From the NCBI RefSeq assembly GCF_004217045.1, contig NZ_SGXM01000002.1:496001-560000 (forward strand): DNA of 64,000 nt. The letters are read 5' to 3'. A model generated the notes under the pieces. It was given only the letters and a program-made list of their open reading frames with translations. It was not told the DNA's origin and searched no databases. Both the position numbers and the translations under genes were made by a program. Position 1 is the stretch's first letter, and each line of letters begins with the position of its first letter. The stretch is from Cupriavidus agavae (lineage in GTDB: Bacteria; Pseudomonadota; Gammaproteobacteria; Burkholderiales; Burkholderiaceae). Positions 8,889-16,926 of this stretch are shown piece by piece.

Positions 8889-10637
8889 ATGACCCGCCTG
8901 ACCGTAGCGCTGCCCGTGGCCACCCCGCTGGCCGCCCTCCTTGCCGCCGCCCTGCTTGCCGCCGGCATCCCCGGCGCGCTGGCCGCTCCGCTGGCCAAAC
9001 CGGCGCTGGACCAGCTCGTGGCGCGCACCACCGCCAACCCGCCAGCCAGCTTCACCGCCTTCCTGGACGCCGCCGCCAAGGCCGATCCGACGCTGGCCCC
9101 GGCCGTACGCGCCTACCGCGCCAGAAAGCCGCTCCAGGGCGACGACCTCGTGAACATCGGCCGGCTGCTGGGCGTCTACAACCGCGTGCACAACCACCAG
9201 GCCGTGCTCGACAGCATCACCGAGATGGTGGCGCTGCGCACCGTGCGCGACGAGAAGGTGCCGCAGCACGAGAACCCGGCGATCGTCGACTTCGGCAAGG
9301 TCGTGGAGCGCATGGCGAAGGATTTCGGCCTGCAGTACCGCAATGTCGACAACCGCGTGTTCGAGGTGACGCTGCCCGGCCAGGGCAAGGAGACGTTCGG
9401 CATCCTGACGCACGCCGACGTGGTGCCCGTGGTGGCCGACGAGTGGGTGCTCGACGATGGCACGAAGCTCGACCCGTTCAAGGTCACGCGCGTGGGCGAC
9501 TACCTCTACGGGCGCGGCACGATCGACGACAAGGGATCGATTGCCGCCGCGCTCTACGCGATGAAGACCGTGCGCGAGAGCGGCGTACCGCTGGCGCGCT
9601 CGATCCGGCTGATGATCGAAACCACCGAGGAGACCGGCGGCGACGGCATGAAGTACTACCGCGACAAGACCGCGCTGCCCGAGTACAACATCGTGCTCGA
9701 CAGCAAGTACCCGGCCGTGGTGGCCGAGAAGGGTTCGGGCGCGCTGACGGTGCGCTTTCCGGTGCAGGCGACCGACGGCAAGCTGCCAGCCATCGTCGCC
9801 ATGGCCGGCGCCGCGTCGGCCAACGCCATCCCGCAGACCGCCACGGCGCGCATCACGGGCGGCGATCCCGCCGCCACCGCCGCGGCACTGGACAAGGCCC
9901 GCGCCGGATTCATCGCGCAGCACGCGGCGCAAGGCAAGTTCACCATCGACATTGCCCGCAACGGCGACGCCGTCGACGTCAAGGTCACGGGCTCGTCGGC
10001 GCACGGCTCGCGCCCCGAGGAAGGCGTGAACCCGGTACCCCGCCTGGCGCTGTTCCTGCAGGGCGCCGGCGTGCAGTTCGCCGACAACGCCTATGCGCAC
10101 GCCATCCGCTACCTGACTGACCTGTATGGCACCGGCTACCTCGGCGAAAAGCTCGAGGTGGGCTACCGCGACGATTTCATGGGCCCGCTGACGATCTCCC
10201 CGACGCTGATCCGCGAGCGCAACGGCAAGCTGGAAGTCACGGCCAACGTGCGCATGCCGCGCGGTTCCACGCCCGACGCACTGCGCGCGAAGATCGCCGC
10301 GCGCGTGCAGGCGTGGGCGGCCAGCACCCACACCACGCTGGAGATCCAGCACGACCAGGGCGACTGGATGGCCCGCGACCCCAAGGGCGCGTGGCTCTCG
10401 ACGCTGCTGAACGTCTACGGCGACACCACGGGCCTCGAAGCCAAACCCGTGCCCACCGCCGGCAGCACCACGGCCAAGCTGATGCCCAACGCCATCAACT
10501 TCGGCCCGGCCATGCCCGGCAAGAAGTACACCGCGCACAACGCCAGGGAGTACAAGGAAGTCTCCGACCTGAACCTCGACATGCAGATGTTCACGGAGAT
10601 GCTGGTACGGGTGGGGAATCTGAAGGCGATGCAGTAA
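8889..10637 (+). CDS. secreted M20-family dipeptidase/metallopeptidase
   Basis: A 582-residue zinc peptidase of the M20 clan (PepV/carnosinase-like) with an N-terminal signal peptide (about residues 1-35, ending ...GIPGALAAP), so it should act in the periplasm. Catalytic metal-site motifs are visible: ILTHADVVPV (first His/Asp), GRGTIDDKGSIAAA (bridging Asp) and IETTEETGGDGM (catalytic Glu pair). A long lid domain containing GSSAHGSRPEEGVNPVPRL follows. The ATG at 8889 is preceded by AAGGGA; the frame is open upstream to 8679, but that part lacks a signal peptide and overlaps the promoter region. Substrate unknown, probably di- or short peptides. Confidence 0.88.
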   Translation: MTRLTVALPVATPLAALLAAALLAAGIPGALAAPLAKPALDQLVARTTANPPASFTAFLDAAAKADPTLAPAVRAYRARKPLQGDDLVNIGRLLGVYNRVHNHQAVLDSITEMVALRTVRDEKVPQHENPAIVDFGKVVERMAKDFGLQYRNVDNRVFEVTLPGQGKETFGILTHADVVPVVADEWVLDDGTKLDPFKVTRVGDYLYGRGTIDDKGSIAAALYAMKTVRESGVPLARSIRLMIETTEETGGDGMKYYRDKTALPEYNIVLDSKYPAVVAEKGSGALTVRFPVQATDGKLPAIVAMAGAASANAIPQTATARITGGDPAATAAALDKARAGFIAQHAAQGKFTIDIARNGDAVDVKVTGSSAHGSRPEEGVNPVPRLALFLQGAGVQFADNAYAHAIRYLTDLYGTGYLGEKLEVGYRDDFMGPLTISPTLIRERNGKLEVTANVRMPRGSTPDALRAKIAARVQAWAASTHTTLEIQHDQGDWMARDPKGAWLSTLLNVYGDTTGLEAKPVPTAGSTTAKLMPNAINFGPAMPGKKYTAHNAREYKEVSDLNLDMQMFTEMLVRVGNLKAMQ

Positions 10638-10649
10638 GGGCTTCTTGCT

Positions 10650-10675
10650 CCCCTCTCCCGCTTGCGGGAGAGGGG
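10650..10675. repeat. GC-rich dispersed palindrome, copy 2
   Basis: Perfect 12-bp arms CCCCTCTCCCGC and GCGGGAGAGGGG separated by TT, between the converging M20 and DUF1348 genes. Followed by a run of A rather than T, so on the plus strand it is not a standard terminator; it is a member of the window's dispersed palindrome family. Confidence 0.8.
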
Positions 10676-10683
10676 AAAAATTC

Positions 10684-11163
10684 CTACAGCCCCAGTTCGC
10701 TCAGCCCCGGATGATCGTCCGGGCGCCGTCCCAGCGGCCAGTGGAACTTGCGGTCCGCCTCCTTGATCGGCGCGTCGTTGATACACGCAAAGCGCCGCTG
10801 CATCAGCCCGTTCTCGTCGAACTCCCAGTTCTCGTTGCCATACGACCGGTACCAGTTGCCGGAGTCGTCGTGCCACTCGTAGGCGAAGCGCACCGCGATG
10901 CGGTTGCCGTCGTGCGCCCACAACTCCTTGATCAGCCGGTAATCGAGTTCCTTCTGCCATTTGCGGGTCAGGAACGCCACGATGTGCTCGCGGCCGTTGA
11001 CGAACTCGGCGCGGTTGCGCCAGGCGCTGTCCACGGTGTAGGCCAGCGCCACGCGGGCCGGATCGCGCGAGTTCCAGCCGTCCTCGGCGCCGCGCACCTT
11101 GGCGGCGGCGGTCTCGGCGGTGAACGGCGGGAAGGGAGGACGGGATTCGGTCTGATTCGACAT
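10684..11163 (-). CDS. DUF1348 / NTF2-like (SnoaL fold) protein
   Basis: A 159-residue soluble protein of the DUF1348 family, a nuclear-transport-factor-2-like cone fold. Diagnostic stretches are [45 protein letters not shown], and [25 protein letters not shown]; no biochemical function is established for the family, and ligand binding or small-molecule isomerase/hydratase chemistry is typical of the fold. ATG 11163 is preceded by AAGGAGA at good spacing. Two palindromes upstream match the one at the TetR gene at 5649-6221, so expression is probably inducible and TetR-controlled. Confidence 0.82.
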   Translation of the reverse strand: MSNQTESRPPFPPFTAETAAAKVRGAEDGWNSRDPARVALAYTVDSAWRNRAEFVNGREHIVAFLTRKWQKELDYRLIKELWAHDGNRIAVRFAYEWHDDSGNWYRSYGNENWEFDENGLMQRRFACINDAPIKEADRKFHWPLGRRPDDHPGLSELGL

Positions 11164-11203
11164 GCAGGCTCTCCTTGAGCAGGGAAATTCGAGAAACGAC
11201 GAT

Positions 11204-11217
11204 ATACAGATCTGTCT
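11204..11217. promoter_or_regulatory. TetR operator A upstream of DUF1348 gene
   Basis: ATACAGATCTGTCT contains the perfect palindrome ACAGATCTGT. It differs by one base from the minus-strand reading of the site at 6256-6269 in front of the tetR gene. Confidence 0.6.
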
Positions 11218-11230
11218 CATCATTGTTGGT

Positions 11231-11244
11231 AGACAGACCTGTCT
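11231..11244. promoter_or_regulatory. TetR operator B upstream of DUF1348 gene
   Basis: AGACAGACCTGTCT is symmetric with six-base arms (AGACAG/CTGTCT) and lies 27 bp centre to centre from operator A. It matches the tetR-proximal site at 13 of 14 positions. Confidence 0.6.
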
Positions 11245-11295
11245 TGTCAAGCACGGAATATAGGAAGAAAAAAGCCGGAAAGCCCGAAAAGCCGC

Positions 11296-12372
11296 CTAGA
11301 TATGCTGGCGGTCGAAGCCCGATTCGCGCGCCAGGACGATAGCCTGCGACCGGTTCTCGACTTCGAGTTTCGAGAAGATGCTGGTGATGTGGTTGCGCAC
11401 GGTTTTCTCGCATAGCCCCAGGTGCGCGGCAATCTGGGCGTTGTCGCGGCCTTGCGCGATCAACACCACGATGTCGCGCTCGCGCCGGGTCAGGGTGCCG
11501 AATGCCGGGTCGGCGGCAGGCGCGGGCGCCGGGAGAAAGGCGCGCACCTCGTCGATCCACCGGTCCCAGGCGGGCTCGGCTTCCAGCAGCAGGTGGTTTC
11601 CGCTGTCGAGCGGGACGAAATGGGCATTGGGAATCATGCTGGCGATCAGCCGCCCTTCGTCGAACGGCACGCGCGCGTCGCAAACCGCGTGCAGCACGAG
11701 CGTGGGGCACGTGACCAGCGGCAGCAGCGCCACCACGTCGATATCGTTGAAGATGCGCATGAAGCGCGCCGCGTTGGACGGCGAGGTGGACACCCGCTCC
11801 AGTTCGTTGAACCAGCGGTGCTGCTCGGCCGTGCCACCGGGGATGAACTGGGTCGTGAAAAACTGCCGGAACGCCGGGTTCTCCTGACCCCAGCCGATCT
11901 CGGCCAGCCGGATCATCAACTCGGCCTCCTCGCGCATCTCGGGCCCCGGATTGCGCTTGAGCCGGCCGCGCGCATAGCCGCCGTGCAGGATCAGGTGGCT
12001 GACCCGCTCCGGATGCGCCACGGCATAGGCCACGGCAATCGACGCGCCCTGCGAGATGCCCAGCAGCGGAAAGCGGTCGACGCCCATGGCATCGACGATG
12101 GTTTCCAGGTCGCGCAGCCAGGCATCGAACGAGAGATCGTCCACATGGCGGTCCGACAGGCCGCAGCCGCGTTCGTCGTAGCGGATCAGCGTGTGCTGCG
12201 CGGACAGCGCGCACAGCATATGGCTCCAGACCGGGCTGCCGACGTCGAATTCGAGATGGCTCATCCAGTTGGCGGCCTTGACGAGCGGCGGCCCGCTACC
12301 GGTGATCGCATACGCCAGACGTACGCGGTCCGGGCTGGTGCAAAGGCGTATCTGCTGCTTGAGCATGGGCAT
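11296..12372 (-). CDS. alpha/beta hydrolase fused to a LuxR-type DNA-binding domain
   Basis: A 358-residue one-component regulator. Residues about 15-270 are an alpha/beta hydrolase with the nucleophile elbow GISQGAS (S107), a plausible acid (near HAVCDARVPF) and the catalytic His in DSGNHLLLE. Residues about 290-355 are a LuxR/GerE HTH (LTRRERDIVVLIAQGRDNAQ, then IAAHLGLCEKTVRNHITSIFSKL). Both halves look intact, so the protein may sense or hydrolyse a small ester/lactone and respond by binding DNA; this is inference. I place the start at ATG 12372 (MPMLKQQIRL), where hydrolase homology begins; there is no clear ribosome site and the frame stays open to 12636. Confidence 0.82.
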   Translation of the reverse strand: MPMLKQQIRLCTSPDRVRLAYAITGSGPPLVKAANWMSHLEFDVGSPVWSHMLCALSAQHTLIRYDERGCGLSDRHVDDLSFDAWLRDLETIVDAMGVDRFPLLGISQGASIAVAYAVAHPERVSHLILHGGYARGRLKRNPGPEMREEAELMIRLAEIGWGQENPAFRQFFTTQFIPGGTAEQHRWFNELERVSTSPSNAARFMRIFNDIDVVALLPLVTCPTLVLHAVCDARVPFDEGRLIASMIPNAHFVPLDSGNHLLLEAEPAWDRWIDEVRAFLPAPAPAADPAFGTLTRRERDIVVLIAQGRDNAQIAAHLGLCEKTVRNHITSIFSKLEVENRSQAIVLARESGFDRQHI

Positions 12373-12684
12373 GGCGGCGTCGCGCGCGGGGCAGGAGACG
12401 TGCGATGCGGCGTGTCCGCGGCCCTTGGCCGGCCCGGACGCGCCGCGTCCGGTCGGGCCGGGCGACTCACCTATCTTAGACAACGTTCCCCATCGCGCCG
12501 ACATCGGCGCGCACTCCCGGCTGCGCAAAGTGCGCGAGGCCAGACGCAGGACGCGCGGCGCGCGCCGGATCAGGAACGCCACGGGAAGCCACTCGCCGAT
12601 CGGAGACGAAAAAACTGCCCGGCACGCCATGCGCACCGGGCAGTTTGCCGTCAGTCAGCCGTCCGGTCCGGGACGGCAGGCCGG
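12373..12684. other. intergenic stretch: hydrolase-LuxR promoter side and DGA-gene terminator
   Basis: No convincing gene. It holds the start region of the hydrolase-LuxR gene and, at 12607-12646, a hairpin (AAACTGCCCGG/CCGGGCAGTTT) that becomes a Rho-independent terminator when read on the minus strand. Confidence 0.5.
12607..12646 (-). terminator. Rho-independent terminator of the small DGA gene
   Basis: On the minus strand AAACTGCCCGG (12646-12636) pairs with CCGGGCAGTTT (12622-12612) around a 13-nt loop and runs into a U-rich tail (T complement of 12609-12614). It lies about 40 bp after the stop of the gene at 12685. Confidence 0.75.
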
Positions 12685-12978
12685 TCAGGCCGCGCGGGAG
12701 GCGCAGCCGCCCTGCTGGCCCACACTGCGCGCGCCATCGGTGAACGCATCGCGCGGCCCCTGGCGATTGCCGCCATCCACAAAGGCGTCGCGCGGACCCA
12801 TCCGCATACCTTCGGAATACGAGTCGAAGCTGCCACGCTTGCACACCGACGCGGCGGTGTGCTGGGTGGATGCGCTCGACGGAATGAAAATCTCGCTCCA
12901 GGCGCCGGCATGTGCGGCGGTCGACAGCCCGAAGGTCAGTGCGGAAGCGGTGAAGAGGGTCTTTGCTGCGTTCAACAT
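12685..12978 (-). CDS. small secreted protein with three DGA-type repeats
   Basis: A 97-residue exported protein of unknown function. A signal peptide (MLNAAKTLFTASALTFGLST, cleaved after AAHA) is followed by a short region containing three variants of an aromatic-T/S-D/E-G motif: DSYSEGMR, DAFVDGGN and DAFTDGAR. Two cysteines remain in the mature part. ATG 12978 is preceded by GGAG. It is related in signal peptide plus motif architecture to the proteins at 25355-25819 (seven motifs) and 51362-51619 (one motif). Unlike those, I find no tiny membrane peptide immediately downstream; a terminator follows instead. Confidence 0.75.
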   Translation of the reverse strand: MLNAAKTLFTASALTFGLSTAAHAGAWSEIFIPSSASTQHTAASVCKRGSFDSYSEGMRMGPRDAFVDGGNRQGPRDAFTDGARSVGQQGGCASRAA

Positions 12979-13189
12979 CGTAATTACTCCAACTTGGAAC
13001 TCCGAAAGAAAGAACGGACGGCGATGGCCGAACCGTGGAGCCAATTGTGGAGATCGACGCGTGCGCGCACATGAGGCGGGAGTCCCGGGTCAGGCCCGGT
13101 GACTGGGGAAAACGCGCAGGAATTGGTGGGACGGCGGTCCTGTGCGGGGTTGTTTCATTCTCGGCCCTGTCTCTCACTGCTGGCTTTCT

Positions 13190-13215
13190 CCCCTCTCCCG
13201 CGCGCGGGAGAGGGG
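13190..13215. repeat. GC-rich dispersed palindrome, copy 3 (perfect, no loop)
   Basis: A 26-bp perfect palindrome: CCCCTCTCCCGCG followed directly by CGCGGGAGAGGGG. It lies just beyond the stop of the CNB/thioredoxin-reductase-like gene, in the 255-bp gap before the small DGA gene's promoter. Confidence 0.8.
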
Positions 13216-13233
13216 AGCCACACCGGCAGGGAA

Positions 13234-15000
13234 TCAGCCGCGGGCTGCGGCCTGGCCGCTGGTCTGCTCCACGCTCGCCAGATACTTGTGGATCTGCGCC
13301 ACCACCGCCGCGCCCTCGCCCACGGCGGCGGCTACCCGCTTGGTGGACCCCGACCGCACATCGCCGATGGCGAACACCCCCGGGACACTGGTTTCCAGCG
13401 TGTAGTCGGCCCGCTCCGTGCACGACTGGTGCGCATCGAAGCCGGTCAGGATGAAGCCCTTGTCGTCGGTGGTCACGTTGCACGAGCGCAGCCATTCCGT
13501 ATTCGGCGCCGCGCCGATGAACAGGAAAACATGGCGCATCGGCACCGCCACGCACTCGGCCCCCTGGGCGCGCTCCTTGTACCGCACCGTCGACAGCCAG
13601 CCCTCGCCTTCCATGGCCGTGATCTGCGCATGCGTGTGCAGGTGCACGTTGTCGAGGCTCCTGAGGCGGTCGATCAGGTAGCGCGACATCGTGGCTTCCA
13701 GCCCCTCGCCGCGCACCAGAATGTGCACCTCGGCCGCGTGCGAGGCCAGATACACCGCCGCCTGGCCGGCCGAATTGCCGCCGCCCACCAGCATCGCGTG
13801 CTCGTCCTTGCACAGCTTGGCTTCCACGGGCGAGGCCCAGTAGTACACGCCGCGCCCCTCGTAGCGATCCAGCGCGTCGATCTCGGCGCGCCGGTACTGG
13901 GCGCCGCTGGCCACCACCACGGTGCGCGTGGCGATGCGCCGGCCGTCGGCCAGTTCCAGTTCGATCGGATTGGCTCCGCAATGGAGCGCCCGCGCCTCCA
14001 ACGGAATCGCCAGGTGCGCACCGAACTTGAGCGCCTGCACGAACGCGCGCCCGGCCAGCGCCTGCCCCGAGATGCCCGTGGGAAAGCCCAGGTAGTTCTC
14101 GATACGCGCGCTGGCGCCAGCCTGGCCGCCCGGCGAGCGGCAATCGAGCACGGCCACCGACAGCCCTTCGGACGCCGCATAGACCGCCGTAGCCAGCCCG
14201 GCCGGGCCGGCGCCCACCACGATGACGTCGTAGACATGGCCGGGATCGAATTCCGGCACCAGCCCCAGGCAGCTGGCAAGCTGGCCCTCGTCGGGCGCGC
14301 GCAGCACACTGCCGTCCGGACAGATCACCAGCGGGAAATCGCTCTGCGGCGCGTGGCTGAAATCAAGCAGGCAGGTGCAATCTCGCTCGGTCTCGATATC
14401 GATCACCCGGTGCGGATGCCCGTTGCGGCGCAGGAACGCCTGCAGCGCCAGCAGCAGCGGCTGGGTGCCCTTGCCGACCAGGATCGGCCCGCCGCCCTGC
14501 TCGATCAGCCCGACGCGGCGCAGGATCAGCGCGCGCATGATGCGCTCGCCAAGATCGGCCTCGGCCACCAGCAACGCGCGCAGGCTGTCGGGCGGCACCA
14601 CCAGGATCGTGCAGTCTTCCAGCGCCTCGGCATCGACCAGCGCCGGTTTGCCGGTGAGCTGGCCCACCTCGGCCAGGAACTGTCCCGGCCCTTCCTCCGT
14701 AATGGGTATCCGGTCGCCGAACCCGTCGAGCTGGTCGATCCGCACGCGGCCGGCCAGGATCACATGCATGCCCCGGCCCGTGTCGCCGGTCTGGAAGATC
14801 ATCTCGCCGGCGCGCCAGGTGCGCACGGTGCCGAAGCGGCGCACCCGCTCGACCTCGGCCGCCGTCAGCGTGGGAAACATCTGGTGGCGGCGCGATTCGA
14901 GCTGCGAGTAGGGGGCGTCGAGCGGTGTCTCGACGGGCGCGCCATCGGGCGCCTCGTGGGCATCGGTTTCGGACGACGACATCTGCTGCGCTATGGCCAT
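13234..15000 (-). CDS. cyclic-nucleotide-binding domain fused to thioredoxin-reductase-like FAD oxidoreductase
   Basis: A 588-residue three-part protein. Residues about 43-155 form a CNB (CRP/PKA-type) jelly roll (GEMIFQTGDTGRGMHVILAG); about 195-245 look like a thioredoxin-fold segment; 258-575 are a low-molecular-weight thioredoxin-reductase fold with FAD motif VGAGPAGLA (262-270), NADPH motif LVGGGNSAGQAA (405-414) and the second FAD motif VFAIGDV. Where thioredoxin reductase has CATCDG this protein reads YYWASPVEAKLC (386-397), so the redox-active CxxC is missing and it cannot be an ordinary thioredoxin reductase. The protein may couple NADPH oxidation to a nucleotide signal. Start ATG 15000; the next gene upstream is divergent. 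Confidence 0.82.
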   Translation of the reverse strand: MAIAQQMSSSETDAHEAPDGAPVETPLDAPYSQLESRRHQMFPTLTAAEVERVRRFGTVRTWRAGEMIFQTGDTGRGMHVILAGRVRIDQLDGFGDRIPITEEGPGQFLAEVGQLTGKPALVDAEALEDCTILVVPPDSLRALLVAEADLGERIMRALILRRVGLIEQGGGPILVGKGTQPLLLALQAFLRRNGHPHRVIDIETERDCTCLLDFSHAPQSDFPLVICPDGSVLRAPDEGQLASCLGLVPEFDPGHVYDVIVVGAGPAGLATAVYAASEGLSVAVLDCRSPGGQAGASARIENYLGFPTGISGQALAGRAFVQALKFGAHLAIPLEARALHCGANPIELELADGRRIATRTVVVASGAQYRRAEIDALDRYEGRGVYYWASPVEAKLCKDEHAMLVGGGNSAGQAAVYLASHAAEVHILVRGEGLEATMSRYLIDRLRSLDNVHLHTHAQITAMEGEGWLSTVRYKERAQGAECVAVPMRHVFLFIGAAPNTEWLRSCNVTTDDKGFILTGFDAHQSCTERADYTLETSVPGVFAIGDVRSGSTKRVAAAVGEGAAVVAQIHKYLASVEQTSGQAAARG

Positions 15001-15338
15001 GCTCCGCTCCCCTTGTCAGACACTGGGCTTGATAGTAATCCGCCCCGGATGAAAACCCCATGACGATTTCAGGATGCGGATGACCGGCCCGCCTGCGCCG
15101 CTCTTGCGCGGGATCATGAAGCGGCGGACGGTCTGCGGGTAAGGTTGCGCCTGCGCGTTCGGACCTGTCCGCGCAGCATCTCGGACCATGAAAAAACCGA
15201 CTGGGTACCAGCGCTTTAAATCATGGTGAGAATTTTAAGCGCTGGCTACACTGTGCCTCGCGCCTGCAAGACGCAACGCCTGCCGCCGGCCTCCGGGCCG
15301 TCGCCGGGTCATCAGACAGCCCCCATCCAGGAGACCAG
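15001..15338. other. intergenic region with CoA-transferase control element
   Basis: A 338-bp divergent promoter region without a credible gene. Its only strong structure is the inverted repeat at 15208-15245; the half nearer the flavoprotein gene is GC-rich and featureless to the eye. Confidence 0.5.
15208..15245. promoter_or_regulatory. 13-bp inverted repeat upstream of CoA-transferase
   Basis: CCAGCGCTTTAAA (15208-15220) and TTTTAAGCGCTGG (15233-15245) are complementary at 12 of 13 positions around a 12-bp spacer. Its AT-rich core stands out from the GC-rich surroundings and it lies about 95 bp upstream of the start, so a dimeric or tetrameric regulator site is likelier than a terminator (no U-tract). 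Confidence 0.5.
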
Positions 15339-16856
15339 ATGTACCGCGATCGCATTCGCCTGCCCGCCCTTCAGGACCGGATCATGTCGGCCGACCAGGC
15401 CGCCGCGCTGATCCGGAACGGCATGACGGTGGGCATGAGCGGCTTCACGCGCGCCGGCGACTGCAAGGCCGTGCCCCTGGCGCTGGCACGCCGCGCCGCC
15501 GCCGATCCGCTGCAGATCACGCTGATCACGGGCGCCTCGCTGGGCCACGATACCGACCGCATCCTGGCCGAGAGCCATGTCCTGGCGCGCCGCCTGCCGT
15601 TCCAGTCCGATTCCACGCTGCGCCGCAAGATCAACGACGGCGAGGTCATGTTCATCGACCAGCATCTGGGCGAGACGGTCGAACAACTGCGCAGCGGGCA
15701 GATCGCCCCGGTGGACATCGCCGTGATCGAGGCCGCCGCGATCACCGAATCGGGTGGGATCGTGCCGACCACCTCGGTCGGCAACTCGGCCAGCTTCGCC
15801 CGGATGGCGGGCAAGGTCATCGTCGAACTGAACCTGAACATGCCCGTGGGGCTGGAAGGGCTGCACGATATCGCCTTCCCGGTGCAACGCCCGTACCGCC
15901 AGCCGATTCCGCTGATCGCGGTGGAACAGCGGATCGGCCTGCCCTACATCCCGGTGGACCCGTCGCGGATTGCCGCGATCGTGATCACCGGCCGCGACGA
16001 CAGCCCGTCCAACGCCCTGCCGCCCGACGCCGAGACCAGCCAGATCGCCGGCCACCTGAACGCCCTGCTCGAACGCGAAGTGCGTGCCGGACGCCTGTCG
16101 CCGTCATTGCAGCCGCTGCAGGCCGGCATCGGCACCATCGCCAACGCGGTGCTGCACGGCCTGGCCGATTCGCCATTCCACGACCTGACCATGTATTCCG
16201 AGGTGCTGCAAGACAGCACCATCGCGCTGATCGACGCCGGCAAGCTGCGCTTTGCCTCGGCCTCGTCGATGACCCTGTCCGGACCGGTCTACCACCGCGT
16301 GCTGGCTGACATCGAACACTACAAGCGCAAGCTGGTGCTGCGCCCGCAGGAGATCAGCAACCACCCCGAGGTGCTGCGCCGGCTAGGACTCATCACGATC
16401 AATACCGCGCTCGAATGCGACATCTACGGCAACGTCAACTCCACGCATGTGGGCGGCACGCACATGATGAACGGCATCGGCGGCTCGGGAGACTTCGCAC
16501 GCAACGCCCATTTGTCGGTCTTCGTGACGAAGTCGGTGGCCAAGGACGGCAAGATCTCGAGCATCGTGCCGATGGTGTCGCATGTGGACAATAGCGAACA
16601 TGACGTGGACATCCTTGTCACCGAACACGGCCTGGCCGACCTGCGCGGCCTGGCCCCGCGCGAGCGCGCGCTGCAGGTGATCCAGAACTGCGCCGATCCC
16701 GCCTACCGTGACGGCCTGCTCGACTACTACCGCCGCGCCTGCCTGCGCGGCGGCCAGACCCCTCATGTGCTCGAAGAGGCTTTTTCCTGGCATCTGAACT
16801 ACCGTGACCACGGCAGCATGCTGCCGGCAGCCGCCAACGAGATCCTGGCCGCCTGA
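15339..16856 (+). CDS. succinate/acetate CoA-transferase family protein
   Basis: A 505-residue member of the acetyl-CoA hydrolase/transferase family (Cat1/AarC/ScpC type), which moves CoA between acyl-CoAs and carboxylates such as acetate, propionate and succinate. The N-terminus MYRDRIRLPALQDRIMSADQAA and the segments GIGTIANAVLHGLADSPFHD, LTMYSEVLQDSTIALIDAG (containing the catalytic Glu of the family in the SEVLQD motif) and GGTHMMNGIGGSGDFARNA are characteristic. AGGAGA precedes the ATG. A strong Rho-independent terminator follows at 16890. Acceptor specificity cannot be read from the sequence; succinate:acetate or propionate seems most likely. Confidence 0.87.
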   Translation: MYRDRIRLPALQDRIMSADQAAALIRNGMTVGMSGFTRAGDCKAVPLALARRAAADPLQITLITGASLGHDTDRILAESHVLARRLPFQSDSTLRRKINDGEVMFIDQHLGETVEQLRSGQIAPVDIAVIEAAAITESGGIVPTTSVGNSASFARMAGKVIVELNLNMPVGLEGLHDIAFPVQRPYRQPIPLIAVEQRIGLPYIPVDPSRIAAIVITGRDDSPSNALPPDAETSQIAGHLNALLEREVRAGRLSPSLQPLQAGIGTIANAVLHGLADSPFHDLTMYSEVLQDSTIALIDAGKLRFASASSMTLSGPVYHRVLADIEHYKRKLVLRPQEISNHPEVLRRLGLITINTALECDIYGNVNSTHVGGTHMMNGIGGSGDFARNAHLSVFVTKSVAKDGKISSIVPMVSHVDNSEHDVDILVTEHGLADLRGLAPRERALQVIQNCADPAYRDGLLDYYRRACLRGGQTPHVLEEAFSWHLNYRDHGSMLPAAANEILAA

Positions 16857-16889
16857 CCGCCAGCGGCTTCCGCACCCCTCACTCCCGCC

Positions 16890-16926
16890 AACCCGGCGCC
16901 GTATCGAGATACGAGCCGGGTTTTTT
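16890..16926 (+). terminator. Rho-independent terminator of the CoA-transferase gene
   Basis: AACCCGGC (16890-16897) pairs with GCCGGGTT (16915-16922), with an inner CGTATC/GATACG stem, then a run of six T. A textbook hairpin, about 35 bp after the stop. Confidence 0.9.

Noticed and set aside
10650..10683. Rho-independent terminator after the M20 peptidase
   Set aside because: The hairpin is followed by A rather than T, and matches the dispersed palindrome family instead.
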